Counted from the first letter of the stretch, positions 44,890 through 53,357 are shown. The stretch is 64,000 nucleotides of DNA from CADEED01 sp035761265 (GCA_035761265.1 DASTRL010000302.1:1-64000), one strand, 5' to 3'. The notes: generated from the sequence alone by a model not told the origin. Numbers and translations are program-made.

Positions 44890-45527
44890 CCGCGTTCACG
44901 ACGATAGCGCAGCACCGTGTAGATGTTCGCGACCAGCGCGCGCGCGATCAGCAGCGCAATGAGCACGTTCGCGGCGATCAACGGCCGCAGCCAGATGCGG
45001 GAATGCTCCGGCACGGCGACGAGCGTGACTACGAGCCCCAGGATCAGCAGCGTCAACCCGCCGTCGGCGAAGCGCGAGGCGGCGTGCGCGATGCGCAGGT
45101 CGCGTTCGTCGAGCTCCACGCTGTCCGCATCCTGCCGGCGCAGCATCGAAGCGACGACGATCCAGCCGAACAGCAGCATGCCGACGTTGGTCCACAAGCG
45201 TCGCGTCCCCGCATTGCGCAGGCGATCGGCGTCGACGCCGAGATCCGGCAGGGTCGCGAGCAGGTTGAGCATGTGAAAACCGATCAGCGTGACGAAGATC
45301 AGCGCCGCCCAGGCCTGCTTCTCGGCGAGCGCCCACTCTTCCGGGAAAACCGCGCGCCCGTCCCGGGCGAGGTGGACCACGATCATCCACAACGCGGCAT
45401 ACAGCAGCGCCGCGCCGACGGCCCCCAGGTCGACGCCAAACCATCCCTCGCCCCCCAGGAACATCCCCGCGGCTCCCATGGCGGTTACGGCGAGCAATGC
45501 CTGGATGCGGCGCTGAATCCTGCTCAT
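44886..45527 (-). CDS. DUF2178-like multi-pass membrane protein, XRE partner
   Basis: 213 aa, six hydrophobic segments. Two lie near the N-terminus (LLAVTAMGAAGMFLGG, VGAALLYAALWMIVVHLA), two in the middle (AALIFVTLIGFHMLNLLA, VGMLLFGWIVVASML) and two in the C-terminal half (GGLTLLILGLVVTLVAV, PLIAANVLIALLIARALVANIYTVL). Between the fourth and fifth is the conserved-looking VELDERDLRIAHAASRFADG. ATG 45527 has GGAG upstream. It forms a two-gene operon with the downstream XRE regulator. Family assignment is tentative. Confidence 0.75.
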   Translation of the reverse strand: MSRIQRRIQALLAVTAMGAAGMFLGGEGWFGVDLGAVGAALLYAALWMIVVHLARDGRAVFPEEWALAEKQAWAALIFVTLIGFHMLNLLATLPDLGVDADRLRNAGTRRLWTNVGMLLFGWIVVASMLRRQDADSVELDERDLRIAHAASRFADGGLTLLILGLVVTLVAVPEHSRIWLRPLIAANVLIALLIARALVANIYTVLRYRRERG

Positions 45528-45575
45528 GGGAGATCTCCGGTGATGTCTGGTATACCTTACATTGCGCATGAGGCA

Positions 45576-45593
45576 TGTCAAGTATTTTTGACA
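45576..45593. promoter_or_regulatory. operator-like inverted repeat over the -35 of the XRE operon
   Basis: TGTCAA-GTATTT-TTGACA, perfect 6-bp arms with a 6-bp AT-rich centre. The minus-strand TTGACA at 45581-45576 can act as a -35, with TAAGGT 16 bp downstream. A repressor bound here would block polymerase, fitting autoregulation by the XRE protein. Confidence 0.55.
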
Positions 45594-45609
45594 TTCCGGA
45601 TTCCTGGAT

Positions 45610-46566
45610 TCAGCGGCCTGCGGACTCCCCTCGCAGGAACGGACAGACATCGAGGTCGACATTTCCGCCGGAAATCACGATGCCGATGCGTGCGCCCCGA
45701 CCCAGTTTCCCCGCCAGCAGCGCCGCCACCGGCACGGCCGACGACGGCTCGATGAGCAGCTTGAGATCCTCGAGCACCACGCGCATCGCGGTGACGATCT
45801 CCCTTTCGCTCACCGTCACCAGGTCATCGACATGACTTCGCAACAGTTCGAAGTTGAGCACTCCGATCGAGCCACGCAGGCCATCGGCGATGGTCTGCGG
45901 CGCGGTCACCGCGCAGCGCTCGCCGCTGTGAAACGAGCGATAAGCGTCGTCGGCCTGCTCGGGTTCGGCGCCGACCACGCGAATTCCCGGCGACATGCCT
46001 TTGGCGGCGAGCGCGGTCCCGGCGATGAGACCGCCGCCGCCCACCGGCGTGCTGATCACGTCCAGCCCGGGCACCTCGGACAGCAGCTCGAGCGCGGCGG
46101 TGCCCTGCCCGGCGATGATCCGCTCGTCATCGAAGGGATGAACCAACAGGGCGGGTTCCCGCGCGAGCACTTCGGCCAGCATTCGCTCGCGGGCCGGCAG
46201 GCCCGGCTCGCAGAACTCGATGCGTGCTCCCGCCGACTCGATGGCCGCGATCTTCGCGCGCGAGGAATCGCGCGGCACGATGACGATGGCGCGCATGCCG
46301 CGCACGCGCGCCGCGCGCGCCAACGCGTTGCCGTGATTGCCCGACGAATGCGTGATGACGACCGGTGTGCTCGCCGGATCGAGCTGCAGCAGCACGTTCA
46401 TGGCGCCGCGATACTTGAACGCCCCGCCCGTCTGCAGGTTCTCGCACTTGAAGAACACCGGGCACCCGGCCCGGGCATCGAAGGCCGGCGAGCGCACGAC
46501 CGGCGTGCGCACGACGTGCGGGCCGATCCGTCCCGCCGCGGCGACCACATCGGCAAACGTCGTCAC
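45610..46566 (-). CDS. PLP-dependent serine/threonine dehydratase or serine racemase-like enzyme
   Basis: 318 aa, fold type II PLP enzyme. The Schiff-base lysine is in FKCENLQTGGAFKYRGAMN, with HSSGNHGNALARAA substrate loop, the phosphate-binding VGGGGLIAG, and SGGNVDL near the C-terminus. It lacks the ACT regulatory domain of biosynthetic IlvA, so catabolic threonine/serine dehydratase or serine racemase are the choices; threo-hydroxyaspartate dehydratases look similar. It ends 10 nt before orn's stop side on the same strand (orn lies upstream). Confidence 0.88.
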   Translation of the reverse strand: MTTFADVVAAAGRIGPHVVRTPVVRSPAFDARAGCPVFFKCENLQTGGAFKYRGAMNVLLQLDPASTPVVITHSSGNHGNALARAARVRGMRAIVIVPRDSSRAKIAAIESAGARIEFCEPGLPARERMLAEVLAREPALLVHPFDDERIIAGQGTAALELLSEVPGLDVISTPVGGGGLIAGTALAAKGMSPGIRVVGAEPEQADDAYRSFHSGERCAVTAPQTIADGLRGSIGVLNFELLRSHVDDLVTVSEREIVTAMRVVLEDLKLLIEPSSAVPVAALLAGKLGRGARIGIVISGGNVDLDVCPFLRGESAGR

Positions 46567-46576
46567 GGCCGGCCGG

Positions 46577-47134
46577 TCACGACAATTGGCAGTTCGGCGC
46601 GAACAGCTGCCGCCGGTAGTACTCGAGCTCGCGGATGGATTCCCGGATATCGGCCAGCGCCTTGTGTTCGCCCTGCTTCACGAAGCCACCGAGCACGCCC
46701 GGCGCCCAGCGCCGCGCCAGCTCCTTGAGGGTGCTCACGTCGAGGTTGCGATAGTGGAAGAACTTCTCGAGCGCCGGCATGTGCCGCGCGAGGAAACGGC
46801 GATCCTGGCAGATGCTGTTGCCGCACATCGGCGAGGAATTCGGTTCCACCAGCGCGTTCAGGAACTCGAGCGTGCGCGCCTCTGCCATTGCCATGCTCCA
46901 CTTGCTCTCGCGAACGCGCGTGAGCAGTCCCGACGCGCCGTGCGTGCGCTGGTTCCAGTCATCCATGCCGTCCAGCACGGAGTCGGGCTGGTGAATGGCG
47001 ATGACGGGTCCTTCGGCGACCAGCCGCAGCTGGGAATCGGTGACGATGGTGGCCATTTCGATGATCACGTCGGTGTCGGGTTTGAGCCCCGTCATCTCGA
47101 GATCTATCCAGACCAGATAGTCGCTGCTCGGCAT
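46577..47134 (-). CDS. orn: Oligoribonuclease
   Basis: 3'-5' exoribonuclease degrading di- and short oligonucleotides, including pGpG from c-di-GMP breakdown. 185 aa with DEDDh motifs: LVWIDLEMTGL, IHQPDSVLDGMDDWN, GNSICQDRRFLARHMP and HKALADIRESI. ATG 47134 gives the normal N-terminus. Divergent from rsgA by 25 bp, the conserved gammaproteobacterial arrangement. Confidence 0.97.
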   Translation of the reverse strand: MPSSDYLVWIDLEMTGLKPDTDVIIEMATIVTDSQLRLVAEGPVIAIHQPDSVLDGMDDWNQRTHGASGLLTRVRESKWSMAMAEARTLEFLNALVEPNSSPMCGNSICQDRRFLARHMPALEKFFHYRNLDVSTLKELARRWAPGVLGGFVKQGEHKALADIRESIRELEYYRRQLFAPNCQLS

Positions 47135-47159
47135 ATGGAATGACGCGATACTACAGGGA

Positions 47160-48110
47160 ATGAACAGCAGCCGCGACGCCGAAGCCTTCGACGCCGATGT
47201 CATCGCGGCCTTCGGCCGTCACCTGTTGGTGCGCGATGCGTCGGGCCTGGAGCTGCGCGCGCGCCCATCCGGCCGCAGGATGAGCATCGTGTGCGGCGAT
47301 CGCGTGCGCTGCGAGCCCGATCGCAAGCACGATGAATTGCTGATCGTCGAGGTGCTGCCACGGCGAACCTTGCTGGCGCGCGCCAATTTGCGCGGCGAAA
47401 GTGAGCCCGTGGTGGCCAACATCACCCAGCTGATCGTGGTGATCGCGCCCCTGCCGGTCCCCGATTTCTTCATCGTCGACCGCTATCTGTGCGCGGCCAC
47501 CGCGGCGGGCATCAGCGGGCTCGTTGCCGTCAACAAATCGGACCTCGTGGTGGATCGCATCGAGGCTGCGGAGCTGGCGGCGTACGCCGCGGCGGGCTAT
47601 TCGCACGTCGCCTGTTCGGCAAAAGCAGGCCATGGCCTCGATGACCTGCGGCGCGCCCTGGCCGGCGCCGTCAGCGTGCTGGTCGGGCAGTCGGGCGTGG
47701 GCAAGTCATCGCTGGTCGCGGCTCTGTTGCCGCAGACGCAGGTCGCAACCGGCGAGCTCGTGCGTGACGAGGAGGGGCGCCACACCACCACGGCGTCGCG
47801 GGCGTATCCGCTGGAGCTCGGCGCCGGCGCCACCGGCACGCTCATCGATTCGCCGGGCGTACGCGATTTCGCGCCTGCCATCGAGCAGCTCGATGCGCGC
47901 ACGCTCGGCTTCCCCGAGATCGCGCGCCTGGCTGCGGCGTGCAGGTTTCTCGATTGCCGCCACCTGCAGGAGCCGGCCTGTGCCGTGATCGCGGCGGTGG
48001 AAGCCGGCGAAGTGAGCGCGCGCCGCTACGAGAGCTATAGGAGACTGCGGCGGCGCTATTCGGACCTGGTGGAGGCGCGCGGGCCCGCAGGGCGCCATCG
48101 GCGAACCTGA
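47160..48110 (+). CDS. rsgA: Ribosome small-subunit GTPase RsgA
   Basis: Circularly permuted GTPase for late 30S maturation, 316 aa. An N-terminal OB fold precedes permuted G motifs: NKSDLV (G4), CSAKAGHGLDDL (G5), VGQSGVGKSSLVAAL (G1), RHTTTASRAYPL (G2 region) and DSPGVRDFAP (G3). The C-terminal zinc motif is CRFLDCRHLQEPACAV. A GATACT box lies 6 nt before the start, with AGGGA between. Confidence 0.96.
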   Translation: MNSSRDAEAFDADVIAAFGRHLLVRDASGLELRARPSGRRMSIVCGDRVRCEPDRKHDELLIVEVLPRRTLLARANLRGESEPVVANITQLIVVIAPLPVPDFFIVDRYLCAATAAGISGLVAVNKSDLVVDRIEAAELAAYAAAGYSHVACSAKAGHGLDDLRRALAGAVSVLVGQSGVGKSSLVAALLPQTQVATGELVRDEEGRHTTTASRAYPLELGAGATGTLIDSPGVRDFAPAIEQLDARTLGFPEIARLAAACRFLDCRHLQEPACAVIAAVEAGEVSARRYESYRRLRRRYSDLVEARGPAGRHRRT

Positions 48111-48135
48111 CGGGGCGGATCCGGCCTGTCGGTGG

Positions 48136-48735
48136 CTAGCGCTGGACGATGCGTCCGGCCAACGCATGCGCCAGGGTTCCGCCGTCCACGTATTCCAGTT
48201 CGCCGCCGATGGGCACGCCATGGGCGATGCGGCTCGCCTGGATCGCTCTTTCGGCGGCGCGTTCACCGAGGAAGTGCGCGGTGGCCTCGCCCTCCACCGT
48301 CGGATTGGTCGCGAGGATGACCTCGCGCACCTCGCCCGAATCGAGCAAGGCCTCGAACTCGCGCGCGCCGATCTGATCGGGCCCGATGCCATCCAGCGGC
48401 GACAGGTGACCGTGCAGGACGAAATACCGCCCGCGAAAACTTCCGGACTGTTCGACGGCGACCACGTCGGCGGGAGACTCCACCACGCACAGCAACCCCG
48501 CATCGCGCGCCGGCGCGGCGCAGATCGCGCACAGCTCGGTGTCGGTGAGCATGCGGCAACGCTGGCAGCGGCGGATGGCGGTCAACCCGTCGGTCAGCGC
48601 CTGCGCCAGGGTGCGCGCGCCGTCGCGCCCACCCTGCAGCAGGTGGAACGCCATGCGCTGCGCGGTCTTCGGGCCGACTCCAGGGAGCGCGCGCAGCGCG
48701 TCGATGAGCTTTGCCAGCGGCGCGGCGTGCTGCAT
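48136..48735 (-). CDS. recR: Recombination mediator protein RecR
   Basis: 199 aa. N-terminal HhH (LIDALRALPGVGPKTAQRMAFHLL), C4 zinc finger CQRCRMLTDTELCAIC, Toprim domain LCVVESPADVVAVEQSGSFRGRYFVLHGHLSPLDGIGPDQIGA and the C-terminal ARGIPVGGELEYVD-like Walker-B-type motif (HGVPIGGELEYVDGGTLA). Starts 4 nt after the ebfC stop, completing dnaX-ebfC-recR. Confidence 0.97.
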   Translation of the reverse strand: MQHAAPLAKLIDALRALPGVGPKTAQRMAFHLLQGGRDGARTLAQALTDGLTAIRRCQRCRMLTDTELCAICAAPARDAGLLCVVESPADVVAVEQSGSFRGRYFVLHGHLSPLDGIGPDQIGAREFEALLDSGEVREVILATNPTVEGEATAHFLGERAAERAIQASRIAHGVPIGGELEYVDGGTLAHALAGRIVQR

Positions 48736-48739
48736 CTAA

Positions 48740-49060
48740 CTAGAACGGCAGCTTGAAGCCGGGCGGCAGATTCACGCCCGCCATCACGTTCGACATGCGC
48801 GCCTGCGAGGCGGCGTCCGCCTTGTTCACGGCATCGTTGAACGCCGCGGCGATCAGGTCCTCGAGCATCTCGCGATCCTCGGACACGACCTGCGGCTCGA
48901 TCTGCACGCGCTTGACCTCGTGCTTGCCGTTCATCGTCACCTTGACCATGCCGCCGCCCGACTCGCCGACGACTTCCATGGCGGCGATTTCTTCCTGGGC
49001 CTTCTTCATGCTGGCCTGCAGTGCCATCGCCTGCTTCATCATGTTTCCACCACCACGCAT
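48740..49060 (-). CDS. ebfC: Nucleoid-associated protein EbfC/YbaB
   Basis: 106-aa dimeric DNA-binding protein. MMKQAMALQASMKKAQEEIAAMEVVGESGGGMVKVTMNGKHEVKRVQIEP matches the YbaB family over its full length. It lies 10 nt downstream of dnaX and 4 nt upstream of recR in the conserved operon. Confidence 0.96.
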   Translation of the reverse strand: MRGGGNMMKQAMALQASMKKAQEEIAAMEVVGESGGGMVKVTMNGKHEVKRVQIEPQVVSEDREMLEDLIAAAFNDAVNKADAASQARMSNVMAGVNLPPGFKLPF

Positions 49061-49070
49061 CAGCGTCTCC

Positions 49071-50627
49071 TCATTGCTCCGTGGGCCGCACCGATTCGGG
49101 ATGCAGCGTCGCGCCGAATCTGGATTTCATTTCGCGCACCGTCGGATCCTCTTCGAGCGAGCGCCGCGCGGCCTCCAGCGCCTCGGCCGAGCGCCGCTCA
49201 CCGTGCTGGCTCGGCGTCTCGACGGGCGGCGGGCCGTCGACGAATTCGAGCTTCACCGGCGCGCCGAGATACTTTCCCAGGGCCTGCACCAGCTTCTCCA
49301 CCTGTGCCGGCGTGCGCGCGATCTTCGGATCCACCGCCAGGCGCAGCGTGTTGCCCCGGTGCTCGACCAGAGCGCAGTTCGAGGCAAATTGCCGCGCCGC
49401 GCCGCTCAGGTCCAGATCACCGATGACGCGCGCCCATTGCACCGGCTCGATGGCGCCGGCAGAGGCCGGCCTGACGATGGGATTGCCGCCCGGAGCCGGC
49501 ACCGCGCTTGCGGTGCGCGCCGTACCCACCGTTGCCGCGCTGCCGGCCGGGCGGAACGCGAGCATGCGCACCAACGTCATCTCGAAGCCGCTGCGAGGAT
49601 CCGGCGCCAGCGGCAGGTCGCGTCGTCCCAGAATCGCGGTCTGGTAGAAGAGCTGTACGTCCTCGGGACTGATGGACGCAGCGAGTTCACCGACCAGTGT
49701 CGCATCGAACAGCTCGTCGCTCTCGTATCCGGTCACCAGCTGCGCCAGCGCCACGCGCGTGAGCAGCGCCGCCAGGTCATCGAGCACCTGGGCATAGTCC
49801 GGCGAAAACTCCTCGAGCGCGCGCGCGATTGCGATCAGCTTCTGCGCATCGCCGCCCGCCAGCGCGCGTGCGATGTGCACGACGTGATCGCGGTCGATGG
49901 TGCCCAGCATGCCGCGCGCCCCGGCCTCGTCGACCTTGCCGCCGCCAAAGGCGATCAGCTGATCGAGCAGCGAGAGCGCATCGCGCATGCTGCCGTCGGC
50001 CGCCTGGGCCACGAGCCGCACGCCAGCCGGTTCGGCGGAAATCTTCTCGGCGGCGAGCACCTTGGACAGGTGCTCGCTGATCAGTGCGACCGGCAGGCGC
50101 TTGAGGTTGAACTGCAGGCAGCGCGACAGCACGGTCACCGGCAGCTTCTGCGGATCGGTGGTGGCGAGCAGGAACTTAACGTGCGGCGGTGGTTCCTCGA
50201 GCGTCTTCAACAACGCATTGAAGGAATGCGTCGACAGCATGTGCACTTCGTCGACCAGATACACCTTGTAGCGGCCGCGCGTCGGCGCGTATTGCACGTT
50301 CTCCAGCAGCTCGCGCGTGTCGTCCACCTTGGTGCGCGAGGCGGCGTCGACTTCGATGAGGTCGACGAAGCGGCCCTCGTCGATTTCCCGGCAGGTCGCG
50401 CACACGCCGCAGGGCGTGGCGGTCACTCCAGTCTCGCAGTTGAGGCACTTGGCGAGGATGCGCGCGATCGTGGTCTTGCCCACGCCGCGCGTGCCGGTGA
50501 ACAGGAAGGCATGGTGCACGCGACCCTGCGTGAGCGCGTTGCCGAGCGCGACGCGCACGTGCTCCTGCCCCACGAGTTCTGCAAAGGAGCGCGGCCGCCA
50601 TTTACGCGCAAGCGCGAGATAGCTCAT
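49071..50627 (-). CDS. dnaX: DNA polymerase III subunit gamma/tau
   Basis: Clamp-loader ATPase, 518 aa from ATG 50627. Starts MSYLALARKWRPRSFAELVGQEHV; Walker A FLFTGTRGVGKTTIAR; zinc module CLNCETGVTATPCGVCATC; Walker B VYLVDEVHMLS; sensor 1 LATTDPQKLPVTVLSRCLQF; then domain III and a Pro/Ala linker. The C-terminal region is shorter than E. coli tau (643 aa). No A-rich slippery frameshift site was seen, so a single product is expected. Upstream are ffs and tRNA-Ser on the same strand. Confidence 0.96.
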   Translation of the reverse strand: MSYLALARKWRPRSFAELVGQEHVRVALGNALTQGRVHHAFLFTGTRGVGKTTIARILAKCLNCETGVTATPCGVCATCREIDEGRFVDLIEVDAASRTKVDDTRELLENVQYAPTRGRYKVYLVDEVHMLSTHSFNALLKTLEEPPPHVKFLLATTDPQKLPVTVLSRCLQFNLKRLPVALISEHLSKVLAAEKISAEPAGVRLVAQAADGSMRDALSLLDQLIAFGGGKVDEAGARGMLGTIDRDHVVHIARALAGGDAQKLIAIARALEEFSPDYAQVLDDLAALLTRVALAQLVTGYESDELFDATLVGELAASISPEDVQLFYQTAILGRRDLPLAPDPRSGFEMTLVRMLAFRPAGSAATVGTARTASAVPAPGGNPIVRPASAGAIEPVQWARVIGDLDLSGAARQFASNCALVEHRGNTLRLAVDPKIARTPAQVEKLVQALGKYLGAPVKLEFVDGPPPVETPSQHGERRSAEALEAARRSLEEDPTVREMKSRFGATLHPESVRPTEQ

Positions 50628-50662
50628 GCGGTGTGCCAATTCCTGTTCGACGGGGCAAGGGA

Positions 50663-50774
50663 GGCAGCCCGCACCAGCCGGACTTCGGCGCCCGACATCG
50701 AAGCTACCGCTGCTCCCTTCCGGGCCTGACGGGGTTTACAACTAGTCGTCGCGAAGGAGCCGATACGGACTGCC
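50663..50774 (-). ncRNA. ffs: Signal recognition particle RNA, 4.5S type
   Basis: Minus strand. The Ffh-binding hairpin core GTCAGGCCCGGAAGG-GAGCAGC lies at 50730-50709. The ends pair: GGCAGTCCG (50774-50766) with CGGGCTGCC (50671-50663), 9 bp with one G-U. The total of about 112 nt matches the E. coli 114-nt RNA. Exact 5' and 3' ends are inferred from this pairing. It lies just upstream of dnaX. Confidence 0.9.
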
Positions 50775-50786
50775 ATGGTAAAGAAG

Positions 50787-50876
50787 TGGCGGACAGGGTG
50801 GGATTCGAACCCACGAACACCTTGCGATGTTACTTGACTTCCAATCAAGCGCCTTCGACCGCTCGGCCACCTGTCC
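50787..50876 (-). tRNA. tRNA-Ser (anticodon GGA)
   Basis: 90 nt with encoded CCA. Acceptor stem GGACAGG/CCTGTCC, discriminator G. Anticodon stem CTTGA/TCAAG with loop TTGGAAG gives GGA. A long class II variable arm and GGTTCGAATCC in the T arm are present. It lies 12 nt upstream of ffs. Confidence 0.97.
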
Positions 50877-50951
50877 GGACCCGTTGCAGCCCATGCACCC
50901 CGGGTTCACGGGCTGCGCATGATAACAACTTGTCGTCGGTTATTTGGGCCG

Positions 50952-51290
50952 TCAGTTTTTCGGGCTGGCCGGCGCAGCGGGCGTGGCCGGTGCCGCAGGC
51001 GCGGCCGGCGTTGCGGGCCTGGCGTCGGCCTTGGGTGTCGAGAATGGCGGCGGGATGTCCAGGCAGGGCTCGTCCTTGCCGCGGACGCGCTCCGGCGTAT
51101 TGAGCGGCGGCACCTTGAGCGCATTGCGGGTATTGGGTGCATCGAGACCCGGCGGCGCCTGCAGTGGTGGCACCTCCTGGGCACCCGCGTAGTCCTTGTT
51201 GCTCTGGTTGCAGCTGGTCATCTTGCTCTTGAAACAGCCGGACGCCATCACCGCAAAGGTGCTGACCAGGACCAGGGTGGCGATTCGCAT
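50952..51290 (-). CDS. Short lipoprotein resembling only the N-terminal segment of BamC (NlpB)
   Basis: 112 aa from ATG 51290 (GAGG upstream; ATG 51314 overlapping the dapA stop as TGATG is an alternative). Lipoprotein signal RIATLVLVSTFAVMASGC, Cys at 19. The mature part has YAGAQEVPPLQAPPGLDAPNTRNALKVPP, which resembles the BamD-binding N-terminal segment of BamC (E. coli DEAYLEAAPLAELHAPAGM). It ends in an Ala/Pro/Thr-rich tail and lacks the two helix-grip domains of BamC. Position directly after dapA is that of bamC in Gammaproteobacteria. The identification is inference from motif plus synteny. Confidence 0.65.
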   Translation of the reverse strand: MRIATLVLVSTFAVMASGCFKSKMTSCNQSNKDYAGAQEVPPLQAPPGLDAPNTRNALKVPPLNTPERVRGKDEPCLDIPPPFSTPKADARPATPAAPAAPATPAAPASPKN

Positions 51291-51313
51291 AGTGGCTGCG
51301 ACCTCTTGTGACA

Positions 51314-52219
51314 TCAGGAGTTCACCACGGCCTCGCCGACCGTGATGCCGGCCGCGAACAGCGACTCCGACACGAGCGCATGGTACTGGGGCGAAAGCTC
51401 GGTCAGCGGCAGGCGCAGATGGCCGCCGATCAGCCCCATGCGCGCCAGCGCCCACTTGACCGGAATGGGATTCGATTCGACGAACAGGTTCCGGTGCAGC
51501 GCGACCAGGCGCTGGTCGATCTGCGTCGCACCGGCGCGATCGCCACGCAATGCGGCCGCCACCATGTCCGCCATGGCGCGCGGCGCCACGTTCGCCGTGA
51601 CCGAAATCACGCCACACGCGCCGACACCGATGGTTTCGCGCGCGGTGAGGTCGTCACCGCTCAGGATGCGGAACTCCGGCACGCAACCGCTCGCGAGCTC
51701 GCGTACGCGCGCGGCCTCGCCGATCGCCTCCTTGATGCCGACGATTTTCGCGACTCGTGAGAGTCGGGCAACCGTGGCCGGCAGGATGTCGACCGCGGTG
51801 CGGCTCGGCACGTTGTACAGCAGCACGGGAACGCGCGAACTCTGCGCGACGGCGGAGAAATGTCGGAACAGTCCTTCCTGCGTCGGCCGGACATACGCGG
51901 GTGAAGCGACCAGCAGCGCATCGATGTCGTACTCCGCCGCCGAGAACCTCTGCGCGCGCTCGCAGGAACCTGCGGTGTCGCTGGTGCCGGTATTTGCGAT
52001 GACCGCCATGCGCCTGCCGACGATGCGCCGCGCCCGCTTCAAAAGTTCGCCCAGTTCCTCGTCGCGCACGGTCGCCGACTCGCCGGTCGAGCCGGCCACG
52101 ACGACTCCCGAAGTGCCATTGGCGAGGTGGAATTCCAGGAGGCGGGACCAGGCGTCGTAGTCGATGCCGCCGTCGGGCCGCATCGGGGTCACGACCGCCA
52201 CGAGACTGCCGGCGAACAT
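51314..52219 (-). CDS. dapA: 4-hydroxy-tetrahydrodipicolinate synthase
   Basis: First committed step of lysine/DAP synthesis, condensing pyruvate with aspartate semialdehyde. 301 aa. GSTGESATV (substrate Thr region), LYNVPSRTAVDI (catalytic Tyr), IVGIKEAIGEAARV (Schiff-base Lys) and LSGDDLTA are present. The ATG at 52219 gives MFAGSLVAVVTPM, as in E. coli; an ATG two codons earlier is also possible. Divergent from the gcvR-like gene by about 105 bp. Confidence 0.96.
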   Translation of the reverse strand: MFAGSLVAVVTPMRPDGGIDYDAWSRLLEFHLANGTSGVVVAGSTGESATVRDEELGELLKRARRIVGRRMAVIANTGTSDTAGSCERAQRFSAAEYDIDALLVASPAYVRPTQEGLFRHFSAVAQSSRVPVLLYNVPSRTAVDILPATVARLSRVAKIVGIKEAIGEAARVRELASGCVPEFRILSGDDLTARETIGVGACGVISVTANVAPRAMADMVAAALRGDRAGATQIDQRLVALHRNLFVESNPIPVKWALARMGLIGGHLRLPLTELSPQYHALVSESLFAAGITVGEAVVNS

Positions 52220-52309
52220 GATCATCCAAGGTAGAAAATGGGTCGCGCATGGTACGGGCGCGCGGAGCCGGTCCGCAAGACGGCTGGCCCGCCACGAAGG
52301 GGGCTGCGG

Positions 52310-52315
52310 TACACT
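52310..52315 (+). promoter_or_regulatory. -10-like TACACT 9 nt before the gcvR-like start
   Basis: TACACT, CGCGCCCAG, ATG. No Shine-Dalgarno or good -35. Confidence 0.4.
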
Positions 52316-52324
52316 CGCGCCCAG

Positions 52325-52855
52325 ATGAAGCAGCACCTCGCCGTATCCGCCATAGGCAGCGATCGCACCGGGATGGTCCACGACCTGACCCGCGTAATCT
52401 CGGACTGCGGCGGATCGATCAGTGAAAGCCGCATGGCCAGCCTGGGCAACGAGTTCGCCGTGTTGGTGCTGGTGAGCGGCAACTGGCATTCGCTCGCCAA
52501 GCTGGAGAGCGAACTGCAGCGCCTGGGGGAATCCACCGGGCTGTCGCTGCACATGAAGCGCACCGAGCCGCGGGCGCCGCGTACCGAATTGTTGCCATAT
52601 TCCATCGACGTCGTCTGCCTCGACCAGTCCGGCATCGTCGCCGGCCTCTCGGGCTTCTGCGCCAGCCGCGGCATCGACATCGCCGAGGTCTCCACGCGCA
52701 CCTACCCGGCCGCGCACACCGGCGCCCAGATGTTCGCCGTACAGATGATCATCAACGTGCCGAAGCGGCTGCAGCTCGCGCACCTGCGCGAAGAATTCAT
52801 GGACTATTGCGACGCGCAAAACCTCGACGCCATCCTGGAGCCCGTCAAGTCGTAA
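52325..52855 (+). CDS. GcvR-like tandem ACT-domain protein
   Basis: 176 aa, two ACT domains: HLAVSAIGSDRTGMVHDLTRVISDCGGSISESRMASLGNEFAVLVLVSG and YSIDVVCLDQSGIVAGLSGFCASRGIDIAEVSTRTY. This is the architecture of the glycine-cleavage regulator GcvR, which binds GcvA. GcvR and bcp are also adjacent in E. coli (gcvR-bcp next to dapA-bamC), so synteny supports the call. Target genes are not in the window. Confidence 0.9.
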   Translation: MKQHLAVSAIGSDRTGMVHDLTRVISDCGGSISESRMASLGNEFAVLVLVSGNWHSLAKLESELQRLGESTGLSLHMKRTEPRAPRTELLPYSIDVVCLDQSGIVAGLSGFCASRGIDIAEVSTRTYPAAHTGAQMFAVQMIINVPKRLQLAHLREEFMDYCDAQNLDAILEPVKS

Positions 52856-52892
52856 TGTCGGCGCATTCTTCAGCGAACCCGCGGACCCGGTG

Positions 52893-53357
52893 ATGGCCGT
52901 CTCGGTCGGAAAGAAACTGCCCGCCTTCTCGCTGCCGCGCTCCGACGGCAGCAGCTGGAAAACGTCCGATGCCGCCGGGCAGAAACTCGTGCTCTATTTC
53001 TATCCCAAGGACATGACTCCCGGCTGCACGCTGGAAGGCGGAGATTTCCGCGACCTGCACGCGGCCTTCAGGCGCGCCGGGACCATCGTGCTCGGGATCT
53101 CGAAGGACAGCTGCGAACGGCATGCGAAATTCCGCGCGAAGGAGCGCTTCCCGTTCGAGCTGCTGTCGGACGAGGACGAAAAGGTGTGCCGGCTGTTCGA
53201 CGTGATCCGGGAAAAATCCCTGTACGGAAGGAAGTTTATGGGCATCGAGCGCAGCACGTTCCTGTTCGACGCCGACGGCAAGCTGGCGCGCGAGTGGCGC
53301 AAGGTGCGCGTCAAGGGGCACGCGGCGGAAGTGCTCGAGGCGGCGAAGGCGCTGTGA
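52893..53357 (+). CDS. bcp: Thioredoxin-dependent thiol peroxidase (Bcp/PrxQ)
   Basis: Peroxiredoxin, 154 aa. The peroxidatic cysteine C45 is in KDMTPGCTLEGGDFRDLH. At the position of the usual resolving Cys (50 in E. coli Bcp) there is Gly, so this is a one-Cys form. The later FDVIREKSLYGRKFMGIERSTFLFDADGKL is typical. An in-frame GTG precedes the ATG at 52893. The stop overlaps the PhoH gene start (GTGA). Confidence 0.94.
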   Translation: MAVSVGKKLPAFSLPRSDGSSWKTSDAAGQKLVLYFYPKDMTPGCTLEGGDFRDLHAAFRRAGTIVLGISKDSCERHAKFRAKERFPFELLSDEDEKVCRLFDVIREKSLYGRKFMGIERSTFLFDADGKLAREWRKVRVKGHAAEVLEAAKAL

